A stretch of DNA of 64,000 nucleotides from RYN-230 sp963720645. GTDB lineage: Bacteria > Actinomycetota > Actinomycetes > Streptosporangiales > Streptosporangiaceae. Each line of letters begins with the position of its first letter. Position 1 is the stretch's first letter. Positions 1 to 8,720 of this stretch are shown here, piece after piece. The translations under genes were made by a program, and so were the position numbers. The notes beneath the pieces were generated by a model. That model saw nothing but the letters and a program-made list of their open reading frames with translations. It ran no database searches and had not been told where the DNA came from. The stretch lies in assembly GCA_963720645.1 (NCBI GenBank), contig CAVRFX010000024.1, positions 310,001-374,000 of the forward strand. Direction: 5' to 3'.

Positions 1-339
1 GGGATCTGCGCGGGGCGGCGCGGCGGCCGGGCGCGCGCCGCTGACGGCGTACCGCGTTAACGGCGGGCGGCGGATCAGCCGGGGATCATAGAGATACCAG
101 CCTTCCCGGCCGCCCACGGTGGGGCTCGCGTACCAGCGGAGCCCGACGCACCAGCGGCCGCGCCGGTCCTTGCGCTGCCCGATCACCTGAGCCCAGACCC
201 ACGACCCGTCGCGCAGCAGGATCTCCGCCTCGCTGTCCTCGGGGATCGTGGAGCCCGGCACGGCGTCGGCGGGCATGGCCCGGTCCAGCGCCGGCTCCCG
301 GGACGGATCTGCAAACACGCAGGTCATCGTGCCCGTCAC
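1..339 (-). CDS. Hypothetical protein, C-terminus cut by the window edge
   Basis: A reading frame on the minus strand begins at a GTG (339-337), with an alternative ATG at 327-325, and stays open to base 1, so only the first 113 codons are seen. It starts 3 bases after the MFS stop codon, which suggests translational coupling and one transcript. The visible protein is a small soluble domain rich in Trp, Arg and Tyr (LLRDGSWVWAQVIGQRKDR, then GWYLYDPRLIRR). No catalytic motif or family is recognised. It contains a TTA codon (60-58), rare in this DNA; in streptomycetes TTA genes depend on the bldA tRNA, but whether that applies here is unknown. Confidence 0.6.
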   Translation of the reverse strand, partial: MTGTMTCVFADPSREPALDRAMPADAVPGSTIPEDSEAEILLRDGSWVWAQVIGQRKDRRGRWCVGLRWYASPTVGGREGWYLYDPRLIRRPPLTRYAVSGARPAAAPPRADP

Positions 340-342
340 GGG

Positions 343-1593
343 TTAACCGCAATCAGCGTCCGGGGCGCGGGGGGCGGGGCGCAGGAGCAGGACCACGACG
401 ATCCCCGCCCCGGCCGCGGCCGGGATGACCACGGTCACCGGCAGGTACTGCGCGGCGAGGCCCCAGAACGCGAACCCGGCGCCCTGGATGAACATCAGCC
501 CGGCGCTGGCCAGGCCGAGGACCCGGCCGCGCAACTCCCCGGGGGCCTCGGCGATCATCAGGCCGTCCAGCCCGGCGCCCCACGCCGAACCCAGGCCGCA
601 GATCACCAGCAGGGCCAGGGCCACGCCCAGGGCCGGGCTGGCCGCGAACCCGGCCAGCGGCACGAACCCCAGCAGCGCGGCGGGCACGATGAGCCGCCGC
701 TGCGTCCGGGCCCGCAGCATCCGGGCCGCGATCAGGTCGGCCAGCACGGTCCCGGCCGGGATGGCCATGAGCAGGTAGCCCACCACGCGGACCGGCTCAC
801 CGATGTGGCTGGCGTACGGCGCGGCAAGAGCCTCCGGGGCGACCGCGCAGGCCGGCACGAACCAGCTAAACAGCAGGAGCCGCCGGACCCGGCGGTGGGC
901 GAGCACGCCGCGGATCCCGCGGAGCGAATCGCGCGTCATCGAGGCGGCGCCGGCCGCGGCGCGGCGTGCGGGACGCCGGGTCAGACCGTAGCGCAGCAAC
1001 ACGGCCGAGCCCAGGAACGACGCCGCGTCGAGGGCCAGCGCGCCACGCGGGGACACCACCGTGAGCAGCAGCCCGCCCGCCCCGTCGCCGACGATCTGCG
1101 CCGACTGGGCGACGAGGCGCATCATGGACCGGCCCAGGATGTACGCGGGGCCCGGCGGCAGCACATCCGGGAGGATCGCGGCCCGGACGCCCTGGTAGAC
1201 CGGGGCGAGCAGGCCGTTCGCGAACAGGAGCGCCAGCAGCGCGGCGACCGGCATCCCGGGAATCACCATGGCTCCCACGAGCATCGCGCTGAGCAGGTCG
1301 AGCACCACCAGGACCCGGCGGGGCGCCCACCGGTCCGACGCCGCGCCCATGAGGACCCCGCCCAGCAGGTAGGGCAGGAAGGCCAGGGCCATCACCGAGG
1401 CGGCCAGCGCCGCCGACCCGGTCTGCTCGTAGACGAGCACGGTGAGCGCGACCGAGGCGACGACGGTGCCGAGCATCGACACGATGTTGGCCACGAAGAT
1501 GGCCCGGAACTCGGCCACGCCGAGCACGTCGCGGTAGCGGGCCCGGGCGGCCGGGGCCTGCTTCGTCGCGGAGGCCGGGGCAGAAGCGGTCAC
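343..1593 (-). CDS. MFS transporter, probable drug or metabolite exporter
   Basis: A 416-residue major facilitator superfamily protein if it starts at the GTG at 1593-1591. The open frame runs back to 1686, but that would overlap the divergent regulator and its operator. About 12 hydrophobic segments are visible, with the inter-helix motif ASDRWAPRR (GxxxDRxGRR type) after the second helix. The architecture matches the enterobactin exporter/MFS_3 type common in actinomycetes. It is divergent from an ArsR-type regulator with a palindrome between them, the usual layout for a locally controlled exporter. The substrate cannot be read from the sequence. Confidence 0.85.
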   Translation of the reverse strand: MTASAPASATKQAPAARARYRDVLGVAEFRAIFVANIVSMLGTVVASVALTVLVYEQTGSAALAASVMALAFLPYLLGGVLMGAASDRWAPRRVLVVLDLLSAMLVGAMVIPGMPVAALLALLFANGLLAPVYQGVRAAILPDVLPPGPAYILGRSMMRLVAQSAQIVGDGAGGLLLTVVSPRGALALDAASFLGSAVLLRYGLTRRPARRAAAGAASMTRDSLRGIRGVLAHRRVRRLLLFSWFVPACAVAPEALAAPYASHIGEPVRVVGYLLMAIPAGTVLADLIAARMLRARTQRRLIVPAALLGFVPLAGFAASPALGVALALLVICGLGSAWGAGLDGLMIAEAPGELRGRVLGLASAGLMFIQGAGFAFWGLAAQYLPVTVVIPAAAGAGIVVVLLLRPAPRAPDADCG

Positions 1594-1628
1594 GGGCCCA
1601 GGCTGGCCGGCGGCTACGATAAGGACCA

Positions 1629-1652
1629 GGGATTCGGTATCCGCCGAATCCC
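1629..1652. promoter_or_regulatory. Palindromic operator between MFS and ArsR genes
   Basis: A perfect inverted repeat with 9-base arms (GGGATTCGG / CCGAATCCC) and a 6-base spacer lies in the gap between the divergent MFS gene and the ArsR-type regulator, 20 bases before the regulator start. Size, symmetry and position fit a dimeric winged-helix repressor site. Binding by the adjacent regulator is inference. Confidence 0.6.
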
Positions 1653-1672
1653 AGGGCCGGCGGGACGGTGCG

Positions 1673-2653
1673 ATGAGCGTGACCATGGTGTTCGGGCCGG
1701 ACGATCCGGCCCGGACCCGGTTCGTGATCTCGCCGGCCTGGGAGACCGTGCATGCGATCCGGGTGATCGCCGAACCGCAGCGGCACCACTACCACCTGCC
1801 CTGGCTCGAGGCCGTGCGGCCGGAGGCGGAACGGCTGGACCTGCGGCCGCTGCTCATGCTCACGCCCCGGCGCGGCTGGACCCCGGACTTCCTCAGCCCG
1901 GTCCCGGACGCCCCGCACGCGGACATGGCCGGCGAGCTGGCCCGGGTCCGGGCCACCCCGCCGGAGCAGGTCGCCCACGAGGTGCGGCGGTCACTGGCCG
2001 AGCGGTTCGGGGCCCCGGTCCCGGCGGGCGCGTGGGAGTTGCTGGACGATCCGGCCGCTACCCGGGACACGGTCGCGGACCTCCTCGAGCAGTGCTGGCA
2101 GCTGCTGGTCGAGCCGCACTGGCCGCGGCTTCGCGACCGGATCGAGGCGGACGTGGCTTTCCGCAGCCAGGCTCTCGCGGATTTCGGGCTGGAACGGATG
2201 CTGGGTGACCTGCATCCCCGGGTGCGCTGGACCGGGCATTCGCTGGTCATCTCGGGGATGGAACCGGCCCGCCGGCACCTCGGCGGGGCCGGGCTGCTGC
2301 TGATGCCGAGCGCGTTCGGCTGGCCCAGCCTGGCCGCCGTGATCGACCCGCCCTCCCGGCCCGCCCTGGCCTACCCGGCCCGGGGCATCGCCGAGCTGTG
2401 GCAGCCCGCCCGGACGCCGCAGTCGGACGCGCTGGCCCGGCTGCTCGGCCGCACCCGGGGCGCGCTGCTGGAGTCGCTCGCCGAGCCGGCCTCGACCCAT
2501 ACCCTGGCCCGGCGGCACGGCCTGGCGGCGAGCACCGTGTCCGAGCATCTCTCCGCGTTGCGGGACGCCCGGCTGGTCAGCGGCCGGCGGCAGCGGCACG
2601 CGGTTATGTACCAGCAGACCCGGCTGGGGGCGGCGCTGGCGGCCGGCGGCTGA
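1673..2653 (+). CDS. ArsR-family transcriptional regulator with large N-terminal domain
   Basis: A 326-residue protein whose last 60 or so residues form an ArsR-type winged helix: LARRHGLAASTVSEHLSALR is the helix-turn-helix, followed by a basic wing (SGRRQRHAVMY). The 250-residue N-terminal part is an alpha/beta domain of unknown ligand, as in long actinobacterial ArsR regulators. It is divergent from the MFS exporter and faces the palindrome at 1629-1652, so autoregulation and control of the exporter are likely. The 3' end overlaps the convergent thioesterase gene by 50 bp. The ATG at 1685 is an alternative start. Confidence 0.85.
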   Translation: MSVTMVFGPDDPARTRFVISPAWETVHAIRVIAEPQRHHYHLPWLEAVRPEAERLDLRPLLMLTPRRGWTPDFLSPVPDAPHADMAGELARVRATPPEQVAHEVRRSLAERFGAPVPAGAWELLDDPAATRDTVADLLEQCWQLLVEPHWPRLRDRIEADVAFRSQALADFGLERMLGDLHPRVRWTGHSLVISGMEPARRHLGGAGLLLMPSAFGWPSLAAVIDPPSRPALAYPARGIAELWQPARTPQSDALARLLGRTRGALLESLAEPASTHTLARRHGLAASTVSEHLSALRDARLVSGRRQRHAVMYQQTRLGAALAAGG

Positions 2654-3413
2654 CCAGCAGCGACTGGGCGCCCACGCCCAGCCGCCCGCGGGTGTCCGAC
2701 AGGACGGTGGTCGCCAGGCCGGCCCCGCCCACGGAGATCGCGGTCTGCGCGTCCAGGCAGACCCACTCGCCCGACGCTTCCCGGTGCAGGTGCACGGTGA
2801 GCTCGGGGTTGATGAAATGCCACTCGGTGATGTCGAGCTCGCCGGACAGGCCGTTGCCGCTGTCGGCGACGGCCAGCACCCGCTCCAGCGGGCCGGTCTC
2901 CTCGTCTGCGACCAGGGGATACCGCAGCCGGGCCCAGACCGTGGCTGGTCCCGGGTCGGCGAAGTGGCCGCGGACCGGCCGCCACTCGATGGCCGACAGG
3001 TACCCGTCGATCCAGCCCTCGGGTGCGCCCCCGACGGCGTGGTCCGGCAGCTCGGGCGGGGGGTCGGCCGACGGCAGCACGGTCTCGCTGGTGGTGCGCC
3101 GTACCCGCCAGGCACTGGCCCGGGCCACCTCGCGGCCGCCCACGGTGGCCACCGCTTCCAGGAACTCCACGCTGCGGCCCGGGCGGACCAGCCGGGCCTG
3201 CACCTCCACGTCGCCGACCGGGATAGCGCCGAGGATCTCGCAGGTGAACCGGCTCACGATCATGTCGTCGCGCGGGGCGCAATGCTGGATGGCCCGGCCC
3301 ATCAGCGCGCTCGGCGGGCCGCCGTGCTGGAATCGCTCATCCCACGGGCCTGTGGTGTGCGCGGTCGCCCGCCAGGTGCCGTTCCCCACGGGAACGTAGA
3401 AGCTATCGGCCAT
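2604..3413 (-). CDS. Acyl-CoA thioesterase family protein (double hotdog, TesB-like)
   Basis: A 269-residue protein of the size and pattern of tandem-hotdog thioesterases. The first half has the conserved WDERFQHGGPPSALMGRA segment (HGG before the hotdog helix). The second half has WHFINPELTVHLHREASGEW and LDAQTAISVGGAGLATT, typical of the second hotdog. Such enzymes hydrolyse acyl-CoA thioesters; chain preference is not predictable. It overlaps the 3' end of the convergent ArsR gene and lies downstream of the alcohol dehydrogenase on the same strand with a 57-bp gap. Confidence 0.8.
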   Translation of the reverse strand: MADSFYVPVGNGTWRATAHTTGPWDERFQHGGPPSALMGRAIQHCAPRDDMIVSRFTCEILGAIPVGDVEVQARLVRPGRSVEFLEAVATVGGREVARASAWRVRRTTSETVLPSADPPPELPDHAVGGAPEGWIDGYLSAIEWRPVRGHFADPGPATVWARLRYPLVADEETGPLERVLAVADSGNGLSGELDITEWHFINPELTVHLHREASGEWVCLDAQTAISVGGAGLATTVLSDTRGRLGVGAQSLLVSRRPPAPPPAGSAGT

Positions 3414-3470
3414 TTGCCGGATGCTACCCGCCGGTCGCCACCCGCTCAGCCGCCCAGCCCGCCGCCGCGG

Positions 3471-4478
3471 TCAGGGGGCGGGCTCGATGAGGACCTTCCC
3501 GCCGGTGCGGCGGGACGCGTGGCTGAATGCGGTGGCCGCGTCCTCCAGCGGGTAGCGGTCGGTGACCACCGACGTCAGGTCCACCTTCTTGGCTGAGGCC
3601 AGGGCGATGGCCCGGGGATAGACCTCGTTCATCCGGCGGACCATCGCGATCGTCAGCCCCTTGCGGCGGGCCACCGCGGCCCGGAACGTGGTCATGTCGT
3701 CATCGGGGATGCCGCCCAGCACCACCCGGCCGCCGGCCCAGGTGGCGGCCATGGCCAGCTGGACCGCCTCGCTGCTCCCCGCGATCTCGAAGGCCACGGC
3801 CGCGCCCTCACCGACCAGGGCGCGCAGGGCCGCGGCATCGGCAGCCTGCGCCGGGTCGGCCACGGCCGCCCCCAGCGCGGCGGCGGCCGCGCGGCGATGC
3901 GGCAGCGGCTCGAACACGGTCACCGGGCCCGCGCCCGCCAGCTGGAGCAACTGCACGAGCAGCAGCCCGATCGGGCCCGCGCCGACCACCACGGCCGGCG
4001 CGCCCAGGCGCAGGTGACCGAGGTCGAACGCGTGGAGGGCGACCCCGAGGGGTTCCAGCACCGCGCCATCGGCGTCACTGACCTCGTCCGGCAGCGGGTG
4101 CAGCAGCTCGTCTGGCCAGGTCATGAACTCCCGCATGGCCCCGTCCTGCTTCCCGTGCCCGGCGAACCGGATGTGCAGGCAGAGGTTGTAGTAGCCCTCG
4201 CGGCACAGCCGGCATGTCCCGTCCGGGATCGCGGGGTCGATGGCCACCCGCTGGCCCCGGCGCGGGCCGTCTTCGATCACCCCGGCCGCTTCGTGGCCCA
4301 GCACCAGCGGGTGATCCAGAGCCGCGTCGCCGATGCCGCCCTGGTCCCACCAGTGCAGATCCGAGCCGCAGATGCCGACGGCCGTGACCCGCACCAGGCT
4401 CTCTCCCGGGCCGGGCACCGGCACCGGCTCGTCCGCCACGCGCAGGTCTCCGACCGCGTGCAACCGGGCAGCCCTCAT
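3471..4478 (-). CDS. Zinc-dependent alcohol dehydrogenase, L-idonate/sorbitol dehydrogenase-like
   Basis: A 335-residue medium-chain dehydrogenase. It has the catalytic zinc motifs GICGSDLHWW and GHEAAGVIEDG, the Rossmann motif VVVGAGPIGLLLVQLLQLAG at about residue 165, and a structural-zinc loop CRLCREGYYNLC. Only three cysteines appear in that loop; the first position is Asp, so the structural zinc site may be altered. Residues WWDQGGIGD near the active site resemble the L-idonate 5-dehydrogenase branch. The likely reaction is NAD(P)-dependent oxidation of a polyol or sugar acid. About 105 bp separate it from the redox pair upstream. Confidence 0.85.
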   Translation of the reverse strand: MRAARLHAVGDLRVADEPVPVPGPGESLVRVTAVGICGSDLHWWDQGGIGDAALDHPLVLGHEAAGVIEDGPRRGQRVAIDPAIPDGTCRLCREGYYNLCLHIRFAGHGKQDGAMREFMTWPDELLHPLPDEVSDADGAVLEPLGVALHAFDLGHLRLGAPAVVVGAGPIGLLLVQLLQLAGAGPVTVFEPLPHRRAAAAALGAAVADPAQAADAAALRALVGEGAAVAFEIAGSSEAVQLAMAATWAGGRVVLGGIPDDDMTTFRAAVARRKGLTIAMVRRMNEVYPRAIALASAKKVDLTSVVTDRYPLEDAATAFSHASRRTGGKVLIEPAP

Positions 4479-4584
4479 CTGGTTCTCCGTCTCCGCCGCT
4501 ATCGGGTGGTGCCCCCGGAGCCCGAGGCTACTGCGGGGCCGGAGAGCCGCGCGAAGCAGGAGGCCGGCGCCGCGAAGCGGGAAG

Positions 4585-6186
4585 TCAGCGTGGCGGGCCG
4601 GGCAGCTGCCGGGTCGCGCCCGGCAGCTGGCGCTGCTGCCGGTCGGAGCTGGACAGCAGCAGCCCGGTCGGCTGCGAGGCGCTGATGGCGGGGCTGGACC
4701 GTGCGGTGTCGAGCTCCCACGCTGCCGCCGAGCCCAGGCTGAGCGCCATGGCGGGGCACATCTCGACCGCCTGCTGCGCCTCGCGCTCCAGCCAGAACGG
4801 CACGGGCATATCCAGGAACGCCGGGTAGCCCTGGCTGTCGAGCTGGACCATCTCCGGTGCGATCTTGGCGCACAGCCCGTGCCCGTCGCAGCGCGCCCAG
4901 TCCACCTTCAGCCGCACCTCGGACTCTTCCGGCCCCAGCGGCAGGATGCCGCGGGTCTTGCGGCCGCACGAGCCGCGGAACAGGTGCGTGGTGAGGTCGT
5001 CGCTGAACACGTCCAGCGCGGACAGCACGAACCGGGACACACCGTCCGGGTGGGAGCAGGCGCCCCGGCCGCGGACCACCGCGGCGGTGCGGCGCGCCGT
5101 GTCGAGGGTGTCCATGCCGCCGGATCCGTCAGCCAGCGCCGTCATCGAACGGGCCAGGCCGGGCAGGCCCAGCTTGCACGGCCCGCATTGCCCGGACGAT
5201 TCTTTGGCCAGATAACGAACCACCCGGGCGACCTCGCCGAGCGGGCAGGTACCTCCGAGGGGCATCACGATGCCGGCGCCGAGGGTGCCGCCCGCCGCGT
5301 CCAGGCCGGCCCGGGAGACCGGCACGTCATCGGCGAGCTCGGCGGGCAGCCACATGCCGTGATAGCCGCCGACCAGCACGCCATCGAACGCGGTCGCCTC
5401 GCAGATGTCCAGCACGACGCCCAGCGGGATCCCGGTGGGGACCTCCACCACGGCCGGGCGCCCCGCCGAGCCGCCGACGGTCAGCAGCACCGTGCCCGGC
5501 TCGTCCGGGGTGCCATCCGAGGCGTAGCCTTCCTGGCCCAGCATGGCCAGCACGGCCAGCTGCGCGAACGTCTCGGCGTTGGACAGCAGCGTGGGCAGGC
5601 CGTCCACCCCGCTCTCCGCGGCCCGGCGCTTCTTGCCCGGCGGCAGCGCGATCTTGCCGTTCACCGCGTTGGTGAGGGCGCCGCCCTCGCCCGACACGAA
5701 CCGGTCGGGGACCTCCACGACGCGGACGATCTTCTTGAGGTCCGGCTCGGCCCGGGCCGCCTCGGCCACCGAGGCCGCCACCGAGCTGTCCGTCACCCCG
5801 ACAATGATCATCTTGGCGCCCAGGGCCCGGGCGGCCAGCAGGGCGCCGCCCAGCACCAGGTAGGGCGAGCGGAGCAGCAGCATCTTGTCCTTCGCGCTAC
5901 CCGGCTCTCCCTCGGTGCCGTTGATGAGGATCATCGGCTTGCACTTGCGGGCGGCCGCGTTGTCGACCACCACCCGCATCTTGCGGGCGAAAGGGAATGC
6001 GGCTCCGCCGCGACCCCGCAAGTTGACGCTTTCCACCATTTCGATCAACTGGCGCGCCGTCACCCGGCGCATGGGCCCGAAGATCTCCTGATGCGTGGTG
6101 AGATCAATGCGCTCAAAGCGGTCCAGGCCGGCGGTTAGCCGGGCCCGGCCAATCCGCATCGCCTGGGGCGGTGCAAGTGAGTTCAC
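4585..6186 (-). CDS. NuoF-like flavin/Fe-S oxidoreductase fused to a C-terminal ferredoxin
   Basis: 533 residues. Residues 58-65 (RGRGGAAF) and 90-100 (NGTEGEPGSAK) are the NADH and FMN loops of the complex I 51-kDa family, followed by an SLBB-like region. The Fe-S motif at 329-337 reads ESSGQCGPC, so the first of the usual NuoF cysteines is Ser; a later Cys is at 377. Residues 433-478 (CDGHGLC ... MCP) form a [3Fe-4S]-type ferredoxin domain, then a Ser/Gln-rich tail. The GTG start overlaps the TGA of the upstream membrane gene by 4 bp, so the two are coupled. No other complex I subunit is nearby. The likely role is NAD(P)H oxidation passing electrons to or from the membrane partner. Confidence 0.8.
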   Translation of the reverse strand: MNSLAPPQAMRIGRARLTAGLDRFERIDLTTHQEIFGPMRRVTARQLIEMVESVNLRGRGGAAFPFARKMRVVVDNAAARKCKPMILINGTEGEPGSAKDKMLLLRSPYLVLGGALLAARALGAKMIIVGVTDSSVAASVAEAARAEPDLKKIVRVVEVPDRFVSGEGGALTNAVNGKIALPPGKKRRAAESGVDGLPTLLSNAETFAQLAVLAMLGQEGYASDGTPDEPGTVLLTVGGSAGRPAVVEVPTGIPLGVVLDICEATAFDGVLVGGYHGMWLPAELADDVPVSRAGLDAAGGTLGAGIVMPLGGTCPLGEVARVVRYLAKESSGQCGPCKLGLPGLARSMTALADGSGGMDTLDTARRTAAVVRGRGACSHPDGVSRFVLSALDVFSDDLTTHLFRGSCGRKTRGILPLGPEESEVRLKVDWARCDGHGLCAKIAPEMVQLDSQGYPAFLDMPVPFWLEREAQQAVEMCPAMALSLGSAAAWELDTARSSPAISASQPTGLLLSSSDRQQRQLPGATRQLPGPPR

Positions 6187-8720
6187 GAGTAATTCCCAGT
6201 ATTCAGCGGCACGATGTTCAGCGGGTCGGTCTCGTCCTGCGGGCTGAACTGATCGCGGGCGCCTGGCGGCCGTGGCCGTGTGTAGGTGGCATCCTGGTCG
6301 GCGAAAGAAGCGTAATGCTCGGCCCGTTCCCGCGGGTCGGAGTCGGGCCGGTCGTACTGGCCTGGCTGGCCGTGCTGGCCTGGCTGGCCGTGCTCGCCTG
6401 GCTGGCCGTGCTGGCCTGGGCGGCCGTGCTGGCCTGGGCGGCCGCCCGGCCCGGGCGGGTACTGGTCGTAGCTGTCGTACTGCATGCGCTCCTCGTACTG
6501 CCCGGCCCCGGACTGCCCGGGCCCCTGGTACTGGCCCGGCTGGCCGCCCCGCCCGTACGCTGCGGCCGGCTGGTACCCGGGCTGCCGGGACTCGGTCTCC
6601 TGGTACTGCGCCTGCTGATACTGGGCCTGCTGATACTGGGCCTGCGAGTACTGGCCCGGCTGGTATTGGGACTGCTGATACTGGGCCTGCGCGTACTGGG
6701 CCTGATGCGGCCGCTCGTACACGCCGGACTGGTCACGCGGGCGCGACACCGGCTGCCCGGGCTGACCTTCCTGGCTGTACGCCGGCGGGGTGTATCCGGG
6801 CGGGTGGTACTGCGGGGACGCGGTCCCCTGCGAGGGCTGCCCGGCCGGTGCCCCGTACTGGGCCTGGGCATACTGCGGCTGCGCGTACTGGGCCTGGCTG
6901 AACTGGCCTGACGGGTCCTGCCCCGAGCGGTCGATCTCGCCGGTCCGCTCGTACCGCGGTTCGGCGCGCGGGCGTTCGTACTGGGCATTGACGCCGTACT
7001 GCCCGTCGGCGGGATACGGCGAAGGCAGCCCGTACTGGGAGGGCGGCGCGGCCGGGTCGATCCGCTCGAGCGGCCCGGACCAGTCGTTATAGTTGCCCGC
7101 AGCGTAACGGGGGGCTGCCGCCGCGGGCCCGATCCGCTGCATCGGGCCCGACCAGTCGTCGTGCGGCCGCTCGTACGGGCCAGTCTGGTCGTGCTCCCGC
7201 GGCATCGCCGCGGAGCTGGGCTGGCCATACGGGGCTGGCCCCGGCCAGGGCGGTGCGGGCTGCGCCGATCCGGATGAGGGGCCGTAGGCGCCCTGGCTGC
7301 CGGCCGGCCGGTAACCCGGAACCTGGCCGCCGTGAGGATGCTCCTGCGAAGGCTGCGCGTACGGGCCCGGGCGGTCCATCTGCCCGGTCCGGTCGTACTG
7401 GCTGCTGGCTCCGTCGAAGCGGCCGACCAGCGGCATCGGGCCGGTCTGCTCGTACGGCCCGACCCGCTGCAGGGGGCCGGTGTGCCCGTGGCCGCCCGGC
7501 CCGAAGCCAGCCGCCCCGAAGCCGCTCTGCCCGAAGCCGCCCTGCACGAAGCCGCCCTGCGCGAAGCCGCCCGGGCCGGACTGGCCGGGGCGCTCGCGGG
7601 GGCCCTGCCCGGGTCCGCCGAACTGGCCGGTCCGGTCGAACGACCCGGCCGTGCCCGCCCCGATCGGCCCGGTGGCGCCGATCCGGCGGGTGTCCGCGAG
7701 ATACGCCGCCCGTTCGTCATACGGGGCGCTGCGCATCTGGCGGCCGCGCGGCTGCGCCGCCGACGCCCCGGCGGGCAGGGCCAGGGGGGCCCGCCCCGGC
7801 TGCCGCGACCTGGCCCGGGCACCGTCCAGCGCCCCCGGCGCGCCCGCGGCGAGGGCGGGCGCAGGCATGGCGGCCGCGGTCAGCGCCGGGGCCCCGGGGA
7901 GCGCGCCGGCCCCGGTCAGGGCGGCCGCGGCGGCGGCCCACCCACCAGTGCCCCCGGTGTCTGACACCGGGTGGCTGGCCAGCTCGTTGCCGGCCCGGTT
8001 CCTGGCCACGAGCCGCACCATCAGGGCGGCGGCCACCGCGACCACGCAGGCGCCGTAGGACCAGGCGACGAAACCCGAGAACCCGAAGAACGACTTGGCC
8101 GGGCGGCCGGCCAGCAGGCCGTGCACCAGCCCGAAGATCCACGCGGCGTAGGCCGACGCGTGGATGACGCGCCACGCCTTCGGGGACATGCTCGCGGCCA
8201 GCCGGGCCCGGTAGATGCCCGTCATTATGATCACGATGAACATGTCGGACGCCACGGTTCCGAGGCCGAGGTAGAAAGTCTTTCCCTTATCAAGGAAAGG
8301 AATCACGGCGTCGGCCGGCTGCGACCGGCCAGCGATTATCTCGAGCACGATGTGAATAGCCAGGAAAGCTATTGCGCCAAATGCCATAGCGCGGTGGAGC
8401 GCTTGCGCAGTGACGCGGGCACTCGGCTTCATGAAGATACGGTCGGAAGCGACCAGCCCAATTCCTACTTCCGCGGTGAGCGCAATAAGTGCGAGGACGC
8501 CGGCATAGTAAAGCAGGAAATGATCGCTCGCCGCAGCGACCGTGCGGCCGGTGGTGGTCGCGGCAGCGGCGGCCGCCAGCACGACGGTGCCTATGACTAC
8601 GGCGTTGAGGATCCACAACCAAGCGTCTGACCTGGGTCTGGCCACCGTGTAGCCACGCCTGCCGCTCTTGGGAGCGGGGCCGCGTGACCGCCCAGCCGAA
8701 CCGTCACCCTTCGCCGACAC
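6183..8720 (-). CDS. Four-histidine cytochrome b/ferric reductase-like membrane protein with long disordered tail
   Basis: 845 residues. Residues 33-240 hold about six membrane helices. Paired histidines H109/H123 (ALHR...IHIVLE) and H187/H200 (VIHASA...LVHGLL) have the 13-14 spacing of two stacked haems in ferric reductase/cytochrome b domains. Residues 250-845 are low complexity: alanine-rich first, then Gly/Pro/Gln/Tyr-rich, with repeated QYQQAQ units, two DWSGP(M/L)(Q/E)RI units and GQHGQP repeats. The start is GTG with a GGGAGG site 5 bases upstream. It is coupled to the downstream flavin/Fe-S gene, implying a two-protein membrane electron-transfer unit. Quinone, iron or an external acceptor are all possible. 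The tail function is unknown. Confidence 0.75.
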   Translation of the reverse strand: MSAKGDGSAGRSRGPAPKSGRRGYTVARPRSDAWLWILNAVVIGTVVLAAAAAATTTGRTVAAASDHFLLYYAGVLALIALTAEVGIGLVASDRIFMKPSARVTAQALHRAMAFGAIAFLAIHIVLEIIAGRSQPADAVIPFLDKGKTFYLGLGTVASDMFIVIIMTGIYRARLAASMSPKAWRVIHASAYAAWIFGLVHGLLAGRPAKSFFGFSGFVAWSYGACVVAVAAALMVRLVARNRAGNELASHPVSDTGGTGGWAAAAAALTGAGALPGAPALTAAAMPAPALAAGAPGALDGARARSRQPGRAPLALPAGASAAQPRGRQMRSAPYDERAAYLADTRRIGATGPIGAGTAGSFDRTGQFGGPGQGPRERPGQSGPGGFAQGGFVQGGFGQSGFGAAGFGPGGHGHTGPLQRVGPYEQTGPMPLVGRFDGASSQYDRTGQMDRPGPYAQPSQEHPHGGQVPGYRPAGSQGAYGPSSGSAQPAPPWPGPAPYGQPSSAAMPREHDQTGPYERPHDDWSGPMQRIGPAAAAPRYAAGNYNDWSGPLERIDPAAPPSQYGLPSPYPADGQYGVNAQYERPRAEPRYERTGEIDRSGQDPSGQFSQAQYAQPQYAQAQYGAPAGQPSQGTASPQYHPPGYTPPAYSQEGQPGQPVSRPRDQSGVYERPHQAQYAQAQYQQSQYQPGQYSQAQYQQAQYQQAQYQETESRQPGYQPAAAYGRGGQPGQYQGPGQSGAGQYEERMQYDSYDQYPPGPGGRPGQHGRPGQHGQPGEHGQPGQHGQPGQYDRPDSDPRERAEHYASFADQDATYTRPRPPGARDQFSPQDETDPLNIVPLNTGNYS
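6361..6444 (-). repeat. 18-bp coding tandem repeat (about 4.7 copies)
   Basis: Five consecutive 18-base units (6361, 6379, 6397, 6415, 6433), nearly identical, encode GQHGQP-type hexapeptides near the C-terminus of the membrane protein. A second repetitive stretch at about 6600-6710 encodes the QYQQAQ units. Such tracts are prone to slippage, so length may vary between strains. Confidence 0.85.

Noticed and set aside
4333..6138. A 601-codon plus-strand open frame opposite the NuoF-like gene
   Set aside because: Antisense shadow of a clear oxidoreductase, and composition is non-protein-like.
4585..6186. Assignment as respiratory complex I subunit NuoF
   Set aside because: No other nuo gene is near, the first Fe-S cysteine is Ser, and a ferredoxin domain is fused at the C-terminus.
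6361..6444. Short regular repeats considered as a CRISPR array
   Set aside because: Units are directly adjacent 18-bp coding repeats with no unique spacers; no cas genes anywhere in the window.
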